This document shows, piece by piece, positions 37,834 to 45,572 of a DNA stretch of 64,000 nucleotides (position 1 is the stretch's first letter; every line of letters begins with the position of its first letter). The stretch comes from Dyadobacter flavalbus (GTDB lineage: Bacteria; Bacteroidota; Bacteroidia; Cytophagales; Spirosomataceae): positions 1 through 64,000 of the forward strand of contig NZ_VBSN01000029.1 in assembly GCF_006149045.1 (NCBI RefSeq). Reading direction: 5' to 3'. A model generated the notes under the pieces. It was not told where the DNA came from. It saw only the letters and a program-made list of their open reading frames with translations, and did not search any database. The position numbers were made by a program, and so were the translations under genes.

Positions 37834-37926
37834 GTAAATGAAATTGCAGCTGACCTGGAAATTTCTAAAATGACACTCTATAAATATTTAAGACATAGAG
37901 GAGTTCAAATAAACGGTAAAGTATAA
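37834..37926 (+). pseudogene. Resolvase 3' fragment (duplicate of the tnpR end)
   Basis: The frame encodes VNEIAADLEISKMTLYKYLR then HRGVQINGKV and a stop. This matches 28 of the last 29 residues of TnpR at 32054-32635 (Ile to Val once), with many synonymous base changes, so it is a related allele and not an exact recent copy. It marks the join between the efflux and arsenic modules. Confidence 0.9.
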
Positions 37927-37940
37927 TTTAAAGCTGGAAT

Positions 37941-38276
37941 TTACTTCTTAAGATTAAACCTTAATTTAATTGTGAACTTTTCGGAAGGATAGTCTGAAGA
38001 AAGCTGTAATTTCTTACCGGTTAACTGACGGATCAGATCGTAATTAAGATCCTGGTTTTCTGAAAAAACTTTCACTCTTCCTATTGTACGACTTTCTCCC
38101 AAATGAAACTGGATTACCACAATACTGCTTTGCTCATGGTTGTATAACACTTGCGGATATTGAAGTATTGTCGTCAGCTGCCGGGTTATTTCATGAGATG
38201 AATTTGTGTAATCTTTTAGGTCATGGTTAACCCAAAACAAGGAAAGTATTGCAGTACAAAAAATGATAGCTTTCAT
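37941..38276 (-). CDS. Small exported protein, function unknown (TonB-C-like?)
   Basis: A 111-residue protein. The first 16 residues form a signal peptide (MKAIIFCTAILSLFW). The mature part has alternating strands: SIVVIQFHLGESRTIGRVKV and KFTIKLRFNL. The layout distantly recalls TonB C-terminal-like domains of Bacteroidota. I cannot assign a function. It lies 13 bp downstream of the phosphoesterase genes in the same direction and may be the last gene of the arsenic operon, or a leftover at the module border. Confidence 0.5.
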   Translation of the reverse strand: MKAIIFCTAILSLFWVNHDLKDYTNSSHEITRQLTTILQYPQVLYNHEQSSIVVIQFHLGESRTIGRVKVFSENQDLNYDLIRQLTGKKLQLSSDYPSEKFTIKLRFNLKK

Positions 38277-38289
38277 GACAAAAGAAAGA

Positions 38290-39039
38290 TTAATATGCTT
38301 TTCTTAGATTATCCGCAAATGCATCAGGAAGCAAACTAAGCTCGACCGCCTGGGCTGCTTTTTCAACATCATAATTCACCCGGATAAATTCAACTTTTAT
38401 CCCATCAGGACTTGTCACAGTTGCCGGTTGGTTAATGGTAAGCATAACATAACAAGCCCGTGCATCGCCGTCCTTGGGTTTACCAACTGAGCCAGTATTA
38501 ATCAAGTGGTGATAATGATTCTTGCCATTCTCACCAGAATTAATGATGCGGTGATAAGGCTTATGGGAATGGCCAAAGCATAAAATATCAGCCCTAAACT
38601 CTTTGACCATTTCTATTACATACGGCTCAGGTAGTTCTTTTAGAAGATATTCATTGATACTGAGGGGACTACCATGTACCAAAAGCATATTCAAAATATC
38701 ATCATTGAGCTGAAATTCAAGTTTTAAATGCCTGGGAAGAGTCAGCAAATAATTCCGCTCTTTTTCCCCAACTAGTTTATAGGCATATTCTCTGCTTTCC
38801 TGACTGCTACAATCCCCTTCTAATGGAGGTATCTTGGAGACTTTCAGATCATGGTTTCCTGCAATGGTGGCAATTCCATGTTTGCGGATCAAACCAATTA
38901 CTTGGTTAGGCCACACGTTGTAACCAACCAAATCGCCCAGGCAGTAAACCGCATCTGGTTTTTGTTTTTCCAAATCTTCTAACACTGCTTCAAAAGCAGG
39001 AAGATTGGCGTGGATATCAGATAGTAGTGCTATTCTCAT
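38290..39039 (-). CDS. Metallophosphoesterase (calcineurin-like), copy 2
   Basis: A 249-residue cytosolic phosphoesterase with the full metal-binding set: [10 protein letters not shown] (D-x-H), GDLVGYNVWP (GD), AGNHDLKV (GNHD), LLVHGSP (H) and CFGHSHKPYH (G-H-x-H). It is a paralogue of the next upstream gene, which it overlaps by 4 bp (ATGA), so the pair is translationally coupled. Such phosphoesterases recur in Bacteroidota arsenic clusters, but their substrate is not known to me. It is downstream of acr3 in the same operon. Confidence 0.87.
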   Translation of the reverse strand: MRIALLSDIHANLPAFEAVLEDLEKQKPDAVYCLGDLVGYNVWPNQVIGLIRKHGIATIAGNHDLKVSKIPPLEGDCSSQESREYAYKLVGEKERNYLLTLPRHLKLEFQLNDDILNMLLVHGSPLSINEYLLKELPEPYVIEMVKEFRADILCFGHSHKPYHRIINSGENGKNHYHHLINTGSVGKPKDGDARACYVMLTINQPATVTSPDGIKVEFIRVNYDVEKAAQAVELSLLPDAFADNLRKAY

Positions 39040-39812
39040 TTTCCGGTTCGTAAAGATTCTGCATATGCATTTGGAAGAATGCTGTCTTCTACGGCTTTGG
39101 CTGCTTTTTCAACATCATATTCAAAGCGTACGAATTCAACCGTAATACTCTTTTTGTCTGTCACTGATGTATCCTGGTTGATGTTAAGAATCACATACCC
39201 ACCCCTTGGATTCCCATCTTTGGGTTTGCCCACCGAGCCAATATTGATCGCATGACGGAAATAATCGCTGCCGTCTGTCTGAACTGAATCCAAAATCCTA
39301 TGATACGGTTTGTGTGTATGACCAAAAAGCATCACATCTGCATTTGCCTGCTCCATGATCCGGATCATGCTTTTCTCTTCTCTGTCTTCAAATAAATATT
39401 CATTCACCTTGCGCGGACTTCCATGTACCAAAAGCACTGAAAGAGGTTTGTCATTTAATTGAAAGTCCAATCGTATGTGTGAAGGCAAAGTACGCAGATA
39501 AGCTCTCTGCTCGTCCTTGACGATCTCATTGGTGAAGGCTATCGAAACCTTTCCATTCTCTTTCTCATCATCTGTCTTGTAAGCACATCCGCAGTCGTCG
39601 CTGCTCCTTCCAATGCCAAAATCGTAATTCCCGGCAATGGTAGGGATACCCCGCTTTCTGATTTCATCTATTACTTCATTAGGCCAGATGTTGTAACCGA
39701 CCAGATCACCTAGACAATAAATAGCGTCGGTTTCGCGGGTTTCAATGTCTTCAAAAAATGCCTTTAAGGCAGGCAAATTGGCATGAATGTCTGAAAAAAG
39801 GACAATTCTCAT
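39036..39812 (-). CDS. Metallophosphoesterase (calcineurin-like), copy 1, GNYD variant
   Basis: A 258-residue paralogue of the next gene with motifs [27 protein letters not shown] and [10 protein letters not shown]. The third motif is AGNYDFGIG: Tyr replaces the His of GNHD, the residue that normally helps protonate the leaving group. Catalysis may be weakened or altered. An inserted Cys-containing segment ([18 protein letters not shown]) follows. It overlaps acr3 by 4 bp and the downstream paralogue by 4 bp. Confidence 0.86.
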   Translation of the reverse strand: MRIVLFSDIHANLPALKAFFEDIETRETDAIYCLGDLVGYNIWPNEVIDEIRKRGIPTIAGNYDFGIGRSSDDCGCAYKTDDEKENGKVSIAFTNEIVKDEQRAYLRTLPSHIRLDFQLNDKPLSVLLVHGSPRKVNEYLFEDREEKSMIRIMEQANADVMLFGHTHKPYHRILDSVQTDGSDYFRHAINIGSVGKPKDGNPRGGYVILNINQDTSVTDKKSITVEFVRFEYDVEKAAKAVEDSILPNAYAESLRTGK

Positions 39813-40903
39813 AAATTAGCAGTTTCAGTTTTATAATATTTATCACGGAGCCAAAAAGCAACGTTAACCAAGGCTATCAGTGCCGGAACTTCTATGAGCG
39901 GGCCGATTACCCCAACAAATGCCTGGCCTGAGTTGATCCCGAATACACCGATAGCCACTGCAATAGCAAGTTCAAAATTGTTGCCTGCCGCTGTGAAGGC
40001 GATCGAAGCATTTTGTGAGTAGTTGGCACCCAGCGATTTTGCCATAAAGAAGCTCACCAGGAACATGATTGCAAAATATATGACCAAGGGGATAGCGATT
40101 AAAAGAACATCACCCGGCAACTGAACAATAAGCTCCCCTTTCAGACTGAACATCAGCATGATCGTAGCTAAAAGTGCAATCAAAGTTATTGGGGATATCA
40201 AAGGGATAAATTTTTTCTCATACCAGTCTTCTCCTTTCAGGGCAGTCAGTCCAAAACGGCTGAGCATTCCGGCAGCGAAAGGAATTCCCAGGTAAATGCC
40301 TACACTTTTAGCAATTTCTGAAATAGTTATATCTACCGCTAATCCTTTTAACCCAACCAAAGGAGGCAATACAGTGATAAAAAAGTAGGCATAAAAGCTG
40401 TAAAGCAATACCTGAAACACACTATTTAGTGCCACAAGTCCGGCAGCATATTCCCGGCTTCCTTCTGCCAGTTCATTCCAGACCAAAACCATGGCGATAC
40501 ACCGGGCAAGACCGATCAAAATTAGCCCGATCATATAATCCGGATGATTTGGAAGGAAAACAACAGCCAGTATAAACATGAGAACCGGCCCGATGATCCA
40601 GTTCAGTACCAGGGAAGCAGTCATCACTTTGGTATTTCGGAATACTTCGCCCATTTTATTGTATTTCACCTTGGCAAGCGGTGGATACATCATCAGGATC
40701 AGGCCAATAGCAAGCGGGATATTGGTTGTTCCACTTGAAAATGTATTGATATAATCCGGCAATGAGGGAAGAAAATTGCCAAGGCCTACGCCAATGGCCA
40801 TGGCCAGAAAAATCCATAACGTTAAGTAACGGTCCAGGAAGCCCAGCTTCTTACGACTAGCCGCCGGAGCGGCGGCTCCCGGAGCACAATTAGTAGCAGA
40901 CAT
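39809..40903 (-). CDS. acr3: Arsenite efflux permease ACR3
   Basis: A 364-residue inner-membrane arsenite exporter with about ten helices. Family markers are [20 protein letters not shown], with the essential Cys in helix four, and [20 protein letters not shown] with the conserved Asn-Asn-Phe-Glu. It exports As(OH)3 produced by ArsC. The gene starts 8 bp after arsC and overlaps the phosphoesterase by 4 bp, so it sits mid-operon (DUF6428-arsN-arsC-acr3-phosphoesterases). Confidence 0.96.
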   Translation of the reverse strand: MSATNCAPGAAAPAASRKKLGFLDRYLTLWIFLAMAIGVGLGNFLPSLPDYINTFSSGTTNIPLAIGLILMMYPPLAKVKYNKMGEVFRNTKVMTASLVLNWIIGPVLMFILAVVFLPNHPDYMIGLILIGLARCIAMVLVWNELAEGSREYAAGLVALNSVFQVLLYSFYAYFFITVLPPLVGLKGLAVDITISEIAKSVGIYLGIPFAAGMLSRFGLTALKGEDWYEKKFIPLISPITLIALLATIMLMFSLKGELIVQLPGDVLLIAIPLVIYFAIMFLVSFFMAKSLGANYSQNASIAFTAAGNNFELAIAVAIGVFGINSGQAFVGVIGPLIEVPALIALVNVAFWLRDKYYKTETANL

Positions 40904-40911
40904 ATTTATAT

Positions 40912-41325
40912 TTAAAGATTCTCATTGACAAAATTTTCTGAATACGTTTTGACCATTTCACGCACAGTACGAAACTGCTCCGCTATTTGCTCTTCACTGC
41001 CGGTAGCTTTTCCGGGATCCGGAAAATTATGATGGAATTTCTTCGCATTTGTTGGAAAATACGGACACCGCTCTTTTGCATTATCACAGACTGTGATCAC
41101 AAAATCAAAGTCAAAGTCTTTGTATTCATCGATGTTGTTAGAGGTGTGGACTGAGATATCAATCCCATCTTCGGCCATGATGGTAATTGCTTTGGGATTA
41201 ACACCATGAGTTTCAACCCCTGCACTATATACGCTGGCTTTATCTCCTGCAAACTTTCTGAGATAACCTTCGGCTATCTGACTCCGACAGCTATTACCGG
41301 TGCAGAGCACTAATATTTTTTTCAT
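40912..41325 (-). CDS. arsC: Arsenate reductase ArsC (LMW-phosphatase/thioredoxin type)
   Basis: A 137-residue cytosolic arsenate reductase. The P-loop is CTGNSCRS with nucleophile Cys8, and the relay cysteines are Cys80 and Cys87 in [12 protein letters not shown], the arrangement of Staphylococcus pI258 ArsC. It reduces arsenate to arsenite using thioredoxin, feeding ACR3. It lies 8 bp upstream of acr3 and 6 bp downstream of the acetyltransferase gene. Confidence 0.95.
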   Translation of the reverse strand: MKKILVLCTGNSCRSQIAEGYLRKFAGDKASVYSAGVETHGVNPKAITIMAEDGIDISVHTSNNIDEYKDFDFDFVITVCDNAKERCPYFPTNAKKFHHNFPDPGKATGSEEQIAEQFRTVREMVKTYSENFVNENL

Positions 41326-41331
41326 TGTAGC

Positions 41332-41829
41332 TTAATCTATGCCTGTTACTTTACTTCTTCTTTCCAAAAGGTTGACACTACGCCATACCCCTTTCATTTT
41401 TCCAATATTCTCGCGGTACCCGATCACCCGGAAACCATTTTTCTCATGTAGCTTAATACTCGGAACATTTTCAGGAAATATACCTGCCTGAAGTGTCCAG
41501 TAGCCTCCTTTTTCGCTGTCCAGGATAAGGTGCTTTAAAAGTGTATCACCTATTTTTTGTCCCCGAAAACTACTCCCGATGTAAACACTCACTTCGGCCA
41601 CTCCGGCATAAACACACCTTCCGGATACAGGTGTCAAGGCTGCCCAGCCAGCAATTTCACCGCTGTTTGCAAGTGCCACAAAACGGTGCTGTGCTACATG
41701 GGACTGATCCCAGGCCGACCACTCGGGTGCACTGGTTTCAAGTGTGGCTTCGCCGGTAGCGATACCCTGCACATAAATATCACGAACGGCAGGCCAGTCA
41801 CCAGGTTCTAAATTTCGAATTGTGATCAT
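41332..41829 (-). CDS. GNAT acetyltransferase, ArsN1-like (arsinothricin resistance)
   Basis: A 165-residue GNAT enzyme of the phosphinothricin-acetyltransferase type. It shows the start ITIRNLEPGDWPAVRDIYVQ, IATGEATLET, the acetyl-CoA loop SSFRGQKIGDTLL and NVPSIKLHEKNGFRVIG. Homologues inside ars operons (ArsN1) acetylate the arsenic-containing antibiotic arsinothricin. Location between arsC and the DUF6428-like gene supports that role over herbicide resistance. Confidence 0.86.
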   Translation of the reverse strand: MITIRNLEPGDWPAVRDIYVQGIATGEATLETSAPEWSAWDQSHVAQHRFVALANSGEIAGWAALTPVSGRCVYAGVAEVSVYIGSSFRGQKIGDTLLKHLILDSEKGGYWTLQAGIFPENVPSIKLHEKNGFRVIGYRENIGKMKGVWRSVNLLERRSKVTGID

Positions 41830-41850
41830 ATTGATGGGAACAAATCATTA

Positions 41851-42441
41851 TCAGCATCCACCACCAGGCGTACAACTTTGATTTTCAGCTCCAACCACTT
41901 CAAGCATTTGCACTTGTTTTACATCAGCCACCGCGTTGTTTGCAGGTGTGCAGCATTCTTCACCTGTCGGTGTTGTGCCACAGCTTTGCCCCCTGGTTAT
42001 TGCTTTACACTGTGTAAAGTCTGCTGAAAGATTTACAGTAAACGAATCTGTTTCCGAAATAAAATCTGATGGATACATTTGGCGAGTGTCAAATTTAGAA
42101 TTGCCAAATTCGATTTTTACTACACCCAACGGATTAAGTGGCAGTGATTTTTCTACTAAATTAACAATTGAAAGCGCCTTGCTTACTTTCATAGCGCGGT
42201 CCGTCTCAGCTACTGATGGCTCCCAAAGCTGTACAATAATTTCTGTCCAGCCGTTCATGACTCCACCGCAATCGACAGATACAATCGGAGCCTGTTTAAT
42301 TTCAGTAATGTGGTAAGATGCATCTACATACTGACCTTCTGCATATTGGAATTGGAGGATTTTATCCGGATTTTCCAAAAGTGTATTTTTGAAGGCTTGC
42401 CAGGTTAACGCACCCCGGTTCATTGGATTTAAGTTATTCAT
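41851..42441 (-). CDS. DUF6428-like protein with cysteine-rich tail
   Basis: A 196-residue cytosolic protein. I recognise the N-terminal part as the DUF6428-type family found beside arsR in Bacteroidota (ILQFQYAEGQYVDASYHITE and VDCGGVMNGWTEIIVQLW). The last 55 residues carry six cysteines in GQSCGTTPTGEECCTP and ENQSCTPGGGC, suggesting thiolate binding of As(III) or another soft metal. The function is not established. It is the first gene of the operon after arsR, and a repeated operator-like sequence lies just before its start. Confidence 0.7.
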   Translation of the reverse strand: MNNLNPMNRGALTWQAFKNTLLENPDKILQFQYAEGQYVDASYHITEIKQAPIVSVDCGGVMNGWTEIIVQLWEPSVAETDRAMKVSKALSIVNLVEKSLPLNPLGVVKIEFGNSKFDTRQMYPSDFISETDSFTVNLSADFTQCKAITRGQSCGTTPTGEECCTPANNAVADVKQVQMLEVVGAENQSCTPGGGC

Positions 42442-42445
42442 TGCT

Positions 42446-42459
42446 ATATTACGATTGAA
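42446..42459 (+). promoter_or_regulatory. Second candidate ArsR site before the DUF6428-like gene
   Basis: ATATTACGATTGAA repeats, with one base missing, the ATATTTACGATTGAA at 42890-42904. It lies 4 bp from the start codon of the DUF6428-like gene on the minus strand. Two copies flanking arsR suggest an ArsR-family operator. Confidence 0.4.
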
Positions 42460-42490
42460 CTAAACATAAGAAAATAAGTACAATTATTAC

Positions 42491-42820
42491 TTAATTACAG
42501 CATTGCTGCGTAATCTCAGTTTCAAAAATTTCACCAAAAATCGCTTTGGCTTCCTGCCAAACAGTTTCATTAATACAGTAGCAAACACGGGGGGGATTGA
42601 TTTCTCCATGAAGGATACCGATATTTTTTAGCTCTTTTAAATGCTGTGATACTGTTGCCTGAGCAAGTGGTAAAACTTCCACCAGATCACCGCAAACGCA
42701 GGATTTTTCTTTCAAAAGATGTTGAATGATGGCAATGCGCGCAGGATGCGCAAGCGCTTTGGCTAAATCAGCGATACGGTTTTGTTTATCCGTAAAAACT
42801 TGTGTCTTTGTAACTCCCAT
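42491..42820 (-). CDS. arsR: ArsR-family arsenic-responsive repressor
   Basis: A 109-residue winged-helix repressor from ATG 42820 (MGVTKTQVFT). The recognition region is LPLAQATVSQHLKELKNIGI. The As(III) sensor is near KSCVCGDL (Cys41, Cys43), the position of the CVCDL motif of E. coli ArsR, and a further Cys pair lies at the C-terminus (QQCCN). Arsenite binding should release it from its operator. It heads the leftward arsenic operon and is divergent from the exported ArsC-like gene. Confidence 0.93.
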   Translation of the reverse strand: MGVTKTQVFTDKQNRIADLAKALAHPARIAIIQHLLKEKSCVCGDLVEVLPLAQATVSQHLKELKNIGILHGEINPPRVCYCINETVWQEAKAIFGEIFETEITQQCCN

Positions 42821-42884
42821 GCCCAAAGGTATAAATAGATTTATTCATTGCAATAAAACGATTAATATTTTAATGAAAATTCTC

Positions 42885-42904
42885 ATCGTATATTTACGAT
42901 TGAA
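42885..42904 (+). promoter_or_regulatory. Candidate ArsR operator in the divergent promoter region
   Basis: ATCGTA-TATT-TACGAT (42885-42900) is a perfect 6-bp-arm palindrome continuing into TGAATCGATG. It lies between arsR (start 42820) and the exported ArsC-like gene (start 42932). Part of it recurs at 42446-42459. Confidence 0.45.
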
Positions 42905-42931
42905 TCGATGCATTTTAAAATTAAAATCAAT

Positions 42932-43642
42932 ATGAAACTTTTAAATCTAATTGTGTGTTTGCTGTTGTTACCGACTGCCATTATTCATGCTGCTGAGCCC
43001 GGTAAAAAGGTAGCTATCAATCAAGCCTTGTTAACTTATATAAACAAAGTCAAATCAGATTTTTCCAGAATCCCTAAGGATAGAAAAGCAGAGTTAGACA
43101 AAATAGCCCTTTTTATACAGAATAAAGTGAATGCAGCCGAGCCGGTGCAACTCACATATATTTGCACACATAATTCCCGACGTAGCCATTTCGGTCAAAT
43201 TTGGGCGGCGACAGCTGCTGCTTATTATGATATCCCAAAGGTTAAAACATTCTCGGGAGGAACTGAGTCCCGTGCCTTCAACGAAAGAGCTGTTGCTGCA
43301 TGCACCCGGGCTGGATTTGAGATCACTAAAACATCCGAAGACAAAAACCCTCTTTATGAAGTGAGATACGCAGCCGACGCAGAACCATTAAAAGCATTCT
43401 CCAAAAAATATGATGATCCCAGTAACCCTCAAAACGATTTTTGCGCAATCATGACCTGCTCCCAGGCAGACAATGCTTGCCCTATTGTAAAAGGAGCTTC
43501 TTCGCGGGTGGCTATTCCTTATGACGACCCAAAAGAATTCGATGGAAAACCACAGGAAACGGCTAAATATGACGAACGCTGCCGGCAAATTGCAACGGAA
43601 ACTTTTTACGTATTTTCGAAAGTCAAGGTAAAGGTTCAATAA
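42932..43642 (+). CDS. Exported low-molecular-weight phosphatase/arsenate-reductase-like protein
   Basis: A 236-residue protein with a clear Sec signal (LIVCLLLLPTAIIHAAEP; ATG 42932 chosen for this reason). The mature domain carries the LMW-PTP/ArsC P-loop CTHNSRRS (Cys78 to Arg84, C-x5-R) and IMTCSQADNACPIVKGASSR, with two Cys seven apart that could serve as relay thiols. Similar 'protein-tyrosine-phosphatase' genes accompany Bacteroidota ars operons, but arsenate reduction in the periplasm would be unusual. Transcription is divergent from arsR with a shared control region. It is the last complete gene before the right end of the transposon. Confidence 0.8.
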   Translation: MKLLNLIVCLLLLPTAIIHAAEPGKKVAINQALLTYINKVKSDFSRIPKDRKAELDKIALFIQNKVNAAEPVQLTYICTHNSRRSHFGQIWAATAAAYYDIPKVKTFSGGTESRAFNERAVAACTRAGFEITKTSEDKNPLYEVRYAADAEPLKAFSKKYDDPSNPQNDFCAIMTCSQADNACPIVKGASSRVAIPYDDPKEFDGKPQETAKYDERCRQIATETFYVFSKVKVKVQ

Positions 43643-43740
43643 TCGTCATGTAGCATTTCGGACAACCTGATTTTCTTGTTTAGCATTCAGGAACCAGCCG
43701 CTTAGAATTGAATGTACCGAATTATGCCGGGAGAAAAAAC

Positions 43741-43787
43741 CTACGTAAAAGTCATGACGGTTTTTCTCCCTTTCTTTAGTTTACCCC
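43741..43787 (-). repeat. Right 47-bp inverted repeat of the arsenic transposon
   Basis: Reverse complement begins GGGGTAAACTAAAGAAAGGG, as in the left end. The two ends are identical over the first 33 bp and differ at four positions further in. The target duplication TAAGTG follows at 43788-43793. Confidence 0.93.
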
Positions 43788-43793
43788 TAAGTG

Positions 43794-44074
43794 GCCACAG
43801 CGTTATCTCAGCTGCCTGTGGAACAGTTCTTACGCATTTGATCGGTGACAACGTAGCGTTCACTGATACAACGGAAAAGAAATATGGGCAAGGGATTAAG
43901 TCCTTCAAATCATTTAAGGAAGCTTATTGGAATGCCTCCATCAGCCGTATTTATGGCGGGATACATTTTCGTGACGGCGTTGAGCAAGGCACCTACCTGG
44001 GTGAGAAAGTAGGCGAAAATGTCTGGAAACGTGCGGTTACCAAAAAAAGTCGCCAGGTAATCGCCTCGAAATAA
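43794..44074 (+). pseudogene. Vanadium haloperoxidase-like gene, 3' part
   Basis: Continuing the frame of 27641-28709 after removal of the transposon, this encodes the Gly-His of the S-G-H motif followed by SVISAACGTVLTHLIGD and SRIYGGIHFRDGVEQG. The latter contains R-x5-H, the final vanadate-binding Arg and catalytic His. The stop is at 44072-44074. A frame open from 43712 reads through the inverted repeat but has no natural start. Only about 20 bp separate its stop from the truncated umuC. Confidence 0.9.
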
Positions 44075-45021
44075 TCTAGCAAAATCCTTGGGAGTAAATC
44101 AACAGAAATGCTCATGCTATATTGTGGCTGGTCCTGGCGAAAGAAATTTGTTACAATAAATATTTGAAGGACATTGCAGCAGCAATCTTGCTTCCGGAGC
44201 TTCTCAGCACAGATTGTAGCGTAAGTAACGATACGTTCTTTTATTTCGTCGTAGGTTGAGTAGTTCTTGTCAAAACTCCTGGTACAGGCAATACTTTTCT
44301 TATCTGATATTTCATCAAGTTCAAGAGTCCGAATCCCTGATAACTCCTTTTTTAGGCGCAGGCCAACAATGGACATATTTTTTTTGACCCATGCATCACT
44401 CATTAATGTAAAGTCTAGGGCTGTTCTTATGCCCTGAGCATTAAGCCTTTTAGCGTGCTGTCGGCCAATTCCCCAGACATCCTCTATCTTTAACCATTTT
44501 ATTGCCTTCTGTAATTTTTCAACGGTGTCGATGATGTAGACACCACCCAATTCCGGGAATTTTTTTGCAATTCTATTGGCAACCTTAGCAAGTGCTTTGG
44601 TCGGAGCAAATCCCACTGAAACCGGGATTCCGGTGCATTTTTGCACCTTCTTTCTCATTTCGATACCAATTTTTTGGAGATCAAAATGTTTAAACCCGTC
44701 GAAGCTGAGAAATGCTTCGTCTATGCTGTAAACTTCCAGGTCTGGGCAGAAAGCGCCTAAAATTGTCATTACACGGGCGCTCATATCGCCATATAAAGCA
44801 TAATTGGAAGAGAAGACTTGAACGCCATGTTTTTCAAACATCTTTTCATATTCGAAAGCCGGTGCGCCCATTGGAATATCTAATGCTTTTGCTTCATTGC
44901 TGCGAGCTACAACGCAGCCATCATTGTTTGATAAAACAACAATTGGAACACCGTTCAGCTCTGGCCTAAAAACACGTTCGCACGATGCATAAAAATTATT
45001 ACAATCAATTAATGCGAACAT
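43993..45021 (-). CDS. umuC: Y-family DNA polymerase V subunit UmuC, C-terminally truncated
   Basis: The N-terminal 310 residues are a good Umu[18 protein letters not shown] (metal-binding Asp6), [10 protein letters not shown] (Asp101, Glu102), [20 protein letters not shown] and [17 protein letters not shown]. Family sequence stops near [10 protein letters not shown] (about 44100). The last 30 or so residues are antisense reading of the haloperoxidase 3' end and are not UmuC. Family members are about 420 residues, so roughly 75-100 residues of the little-finger/tail region are missing. Catalytic residues are intact, but DNA grip and beta-clamp binding are probably lost. It overlaps umuD by 17 bp. 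Confidence 0.88.
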   Translation of the reverse strand: MFALIDCNNFYASCERVFRPELNGVPIVVLSNNDGCVVARSNEAKALDIPMGAPAFEYEKMFEKHGVQVFSSNYALYGDMSARVMTILGAFCPDLEVYSIDEAFLSFDGFKHFDLQKIGIEMRKKVQKCTGIPVSVGFAPTKALAKVANRIAKKFPELGGVYIIDTVEKLQKAIKWLKIEDVWGIGRQHAKRLNAQGIRTALDFTLMSDAWVKKNMSIVGLRLKKELSGIRTLELDEISDKKSIACTRSFDKNYSTYDEIKERIVTYATICAEKLRKQDCCCNVLQIFIVTNFFRQDQPQYSMSISVDLLPRILLDYFEAITWRLFLVTARFQTFSPTFSPR

Positions 45022-45472
45022 TTTTTGCGTCTTTAATTATTTTGACAACAATCCCCCAAATGGCAAATTCATCATTAACTGCAATTCTGACTGAGCTATA
45101 CTTCTCATTTGCAGGAACGAGCCAAAGCGAATTTTTATCTTTTCTAATTCGCTTTACAGTAAATTCGCCATTAATGTGAGCAACTGCAATGCAATTATTT
45201 TCAAATTCTAAACTCTTATCTATTATAAGGATATCTCCATCGCATATTCCTACATCTTGCATAGAATCACCCTTTACCTTTCCTAAAAATGTGCTAGAAG
45301 GATTTTTTATCAGCTCTTTGACCAAATCTATATTTACATCAATGAAGTCGGCTGCTGGGCTTGGAAAACCGGCTTTCAAGCCTTCAAAATATGGAAGGTA
45401 AAACTCAAATTGCATGTTCATGCAAGAGATGATTTCTAATGACCGCGAGTTGATAGTAGATTCTAGTTCCAT
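45005..45472 (-). CDS. umuD: UmuD-like SOS mutagenesis protein (S24 peptidase)
   Basis: A 155-residue LexA/UmuD-type protein. The self-cleavage site is AGFPSPA (Ala34-Gly35), catalytic Ser70 lies in KGDSMQD and catalytic Lys107 in EFTVKRI. The Ser-Lys spacing of 37 equals that of E. coli UmuD (60 and 97). After RecA-stimulated cleavage, UmuD' normally joins UmuC to form Pol V. It precedes and overlaps umuC. A 15-bp palindrome 41 bp upstream may be its operator. Confidence 0.92.
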   Translation of the reverse strand: MELESTINSRSLEIISCMNMQFEFYLPYFEGLKAGFPSPAADFIDVNIDLVKELIKNPSSTFLGKVKGDSMQDVGICDGDILIIDKSLEFENNCIAVAHINGEFTVKRIRKDKNSLWLVPANEKYSSVRIAVNDEFAIWGIVVKIIKDAKNVRIN

Positions 45473-45512
45473 TGCTAATGCTACTTTACTGTATTACTAA
45501 TTATGTGTATTA

Positions 45513-45527
45513 TTGGAATAATTCCAA
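45513..45527. promoter_or_regulatory. 15-bp palindrome upstream of umuD
   Basis: TTGGAAT-A-ATTCCAA is a perfect palindrome with 7-bp arms, 41 bp before the umuD start. It could be an SOS-type or UmuD-autoregulatory operator. Bacteroidota have no single LexA consensus I can match it to. Confidence 0.4.
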
Positions 45528-45572
45528 AAGTATGGAAAAATGCCAACAATAAAACCGTGCCTTGATTTTGGC

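Larger units (their letters stand above)
28710..43787. mobile_element. 15,078-bp Tn3-family transposon with arsenic and efflux cargo
   Basis: The element is bounded by 47-bp inverted repeats (first 33 bp identical, four mismatches overall) and flanked by TAAGTG (28704-28709 and 43788-43793). Removal with one TAAGTG copy rebuilds the haloperoxidase reading frame exactly (V-S-G-H-S). Order: tnpA (leftward), tnpR, nhaA, tolC-like, hlyD-like, ABC-2 permease, an araC/tnpR scar, then the arsenic cluster and an exported ArsC-like gene. Tn3 elements usually give 5-bp duplications; here it is 6, or 5 with one unequal G in the left end. Confidence 0.93.

Noticed and set aside
28710..43787. Integrative conjugative element in place of a Tn3 transposon
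   Set aside because: No integrase or att sites are present. The ends are long GGGG-starting inverted repeats next to tnpA with a short target duplication.
43712..44074. A free-standing 120-residue gene at the haloperoxidase 3' end
   Set aside because: The first part is translation of the transposon inverted repeat. The true frame continues from 28709, as shown by the target duplication.
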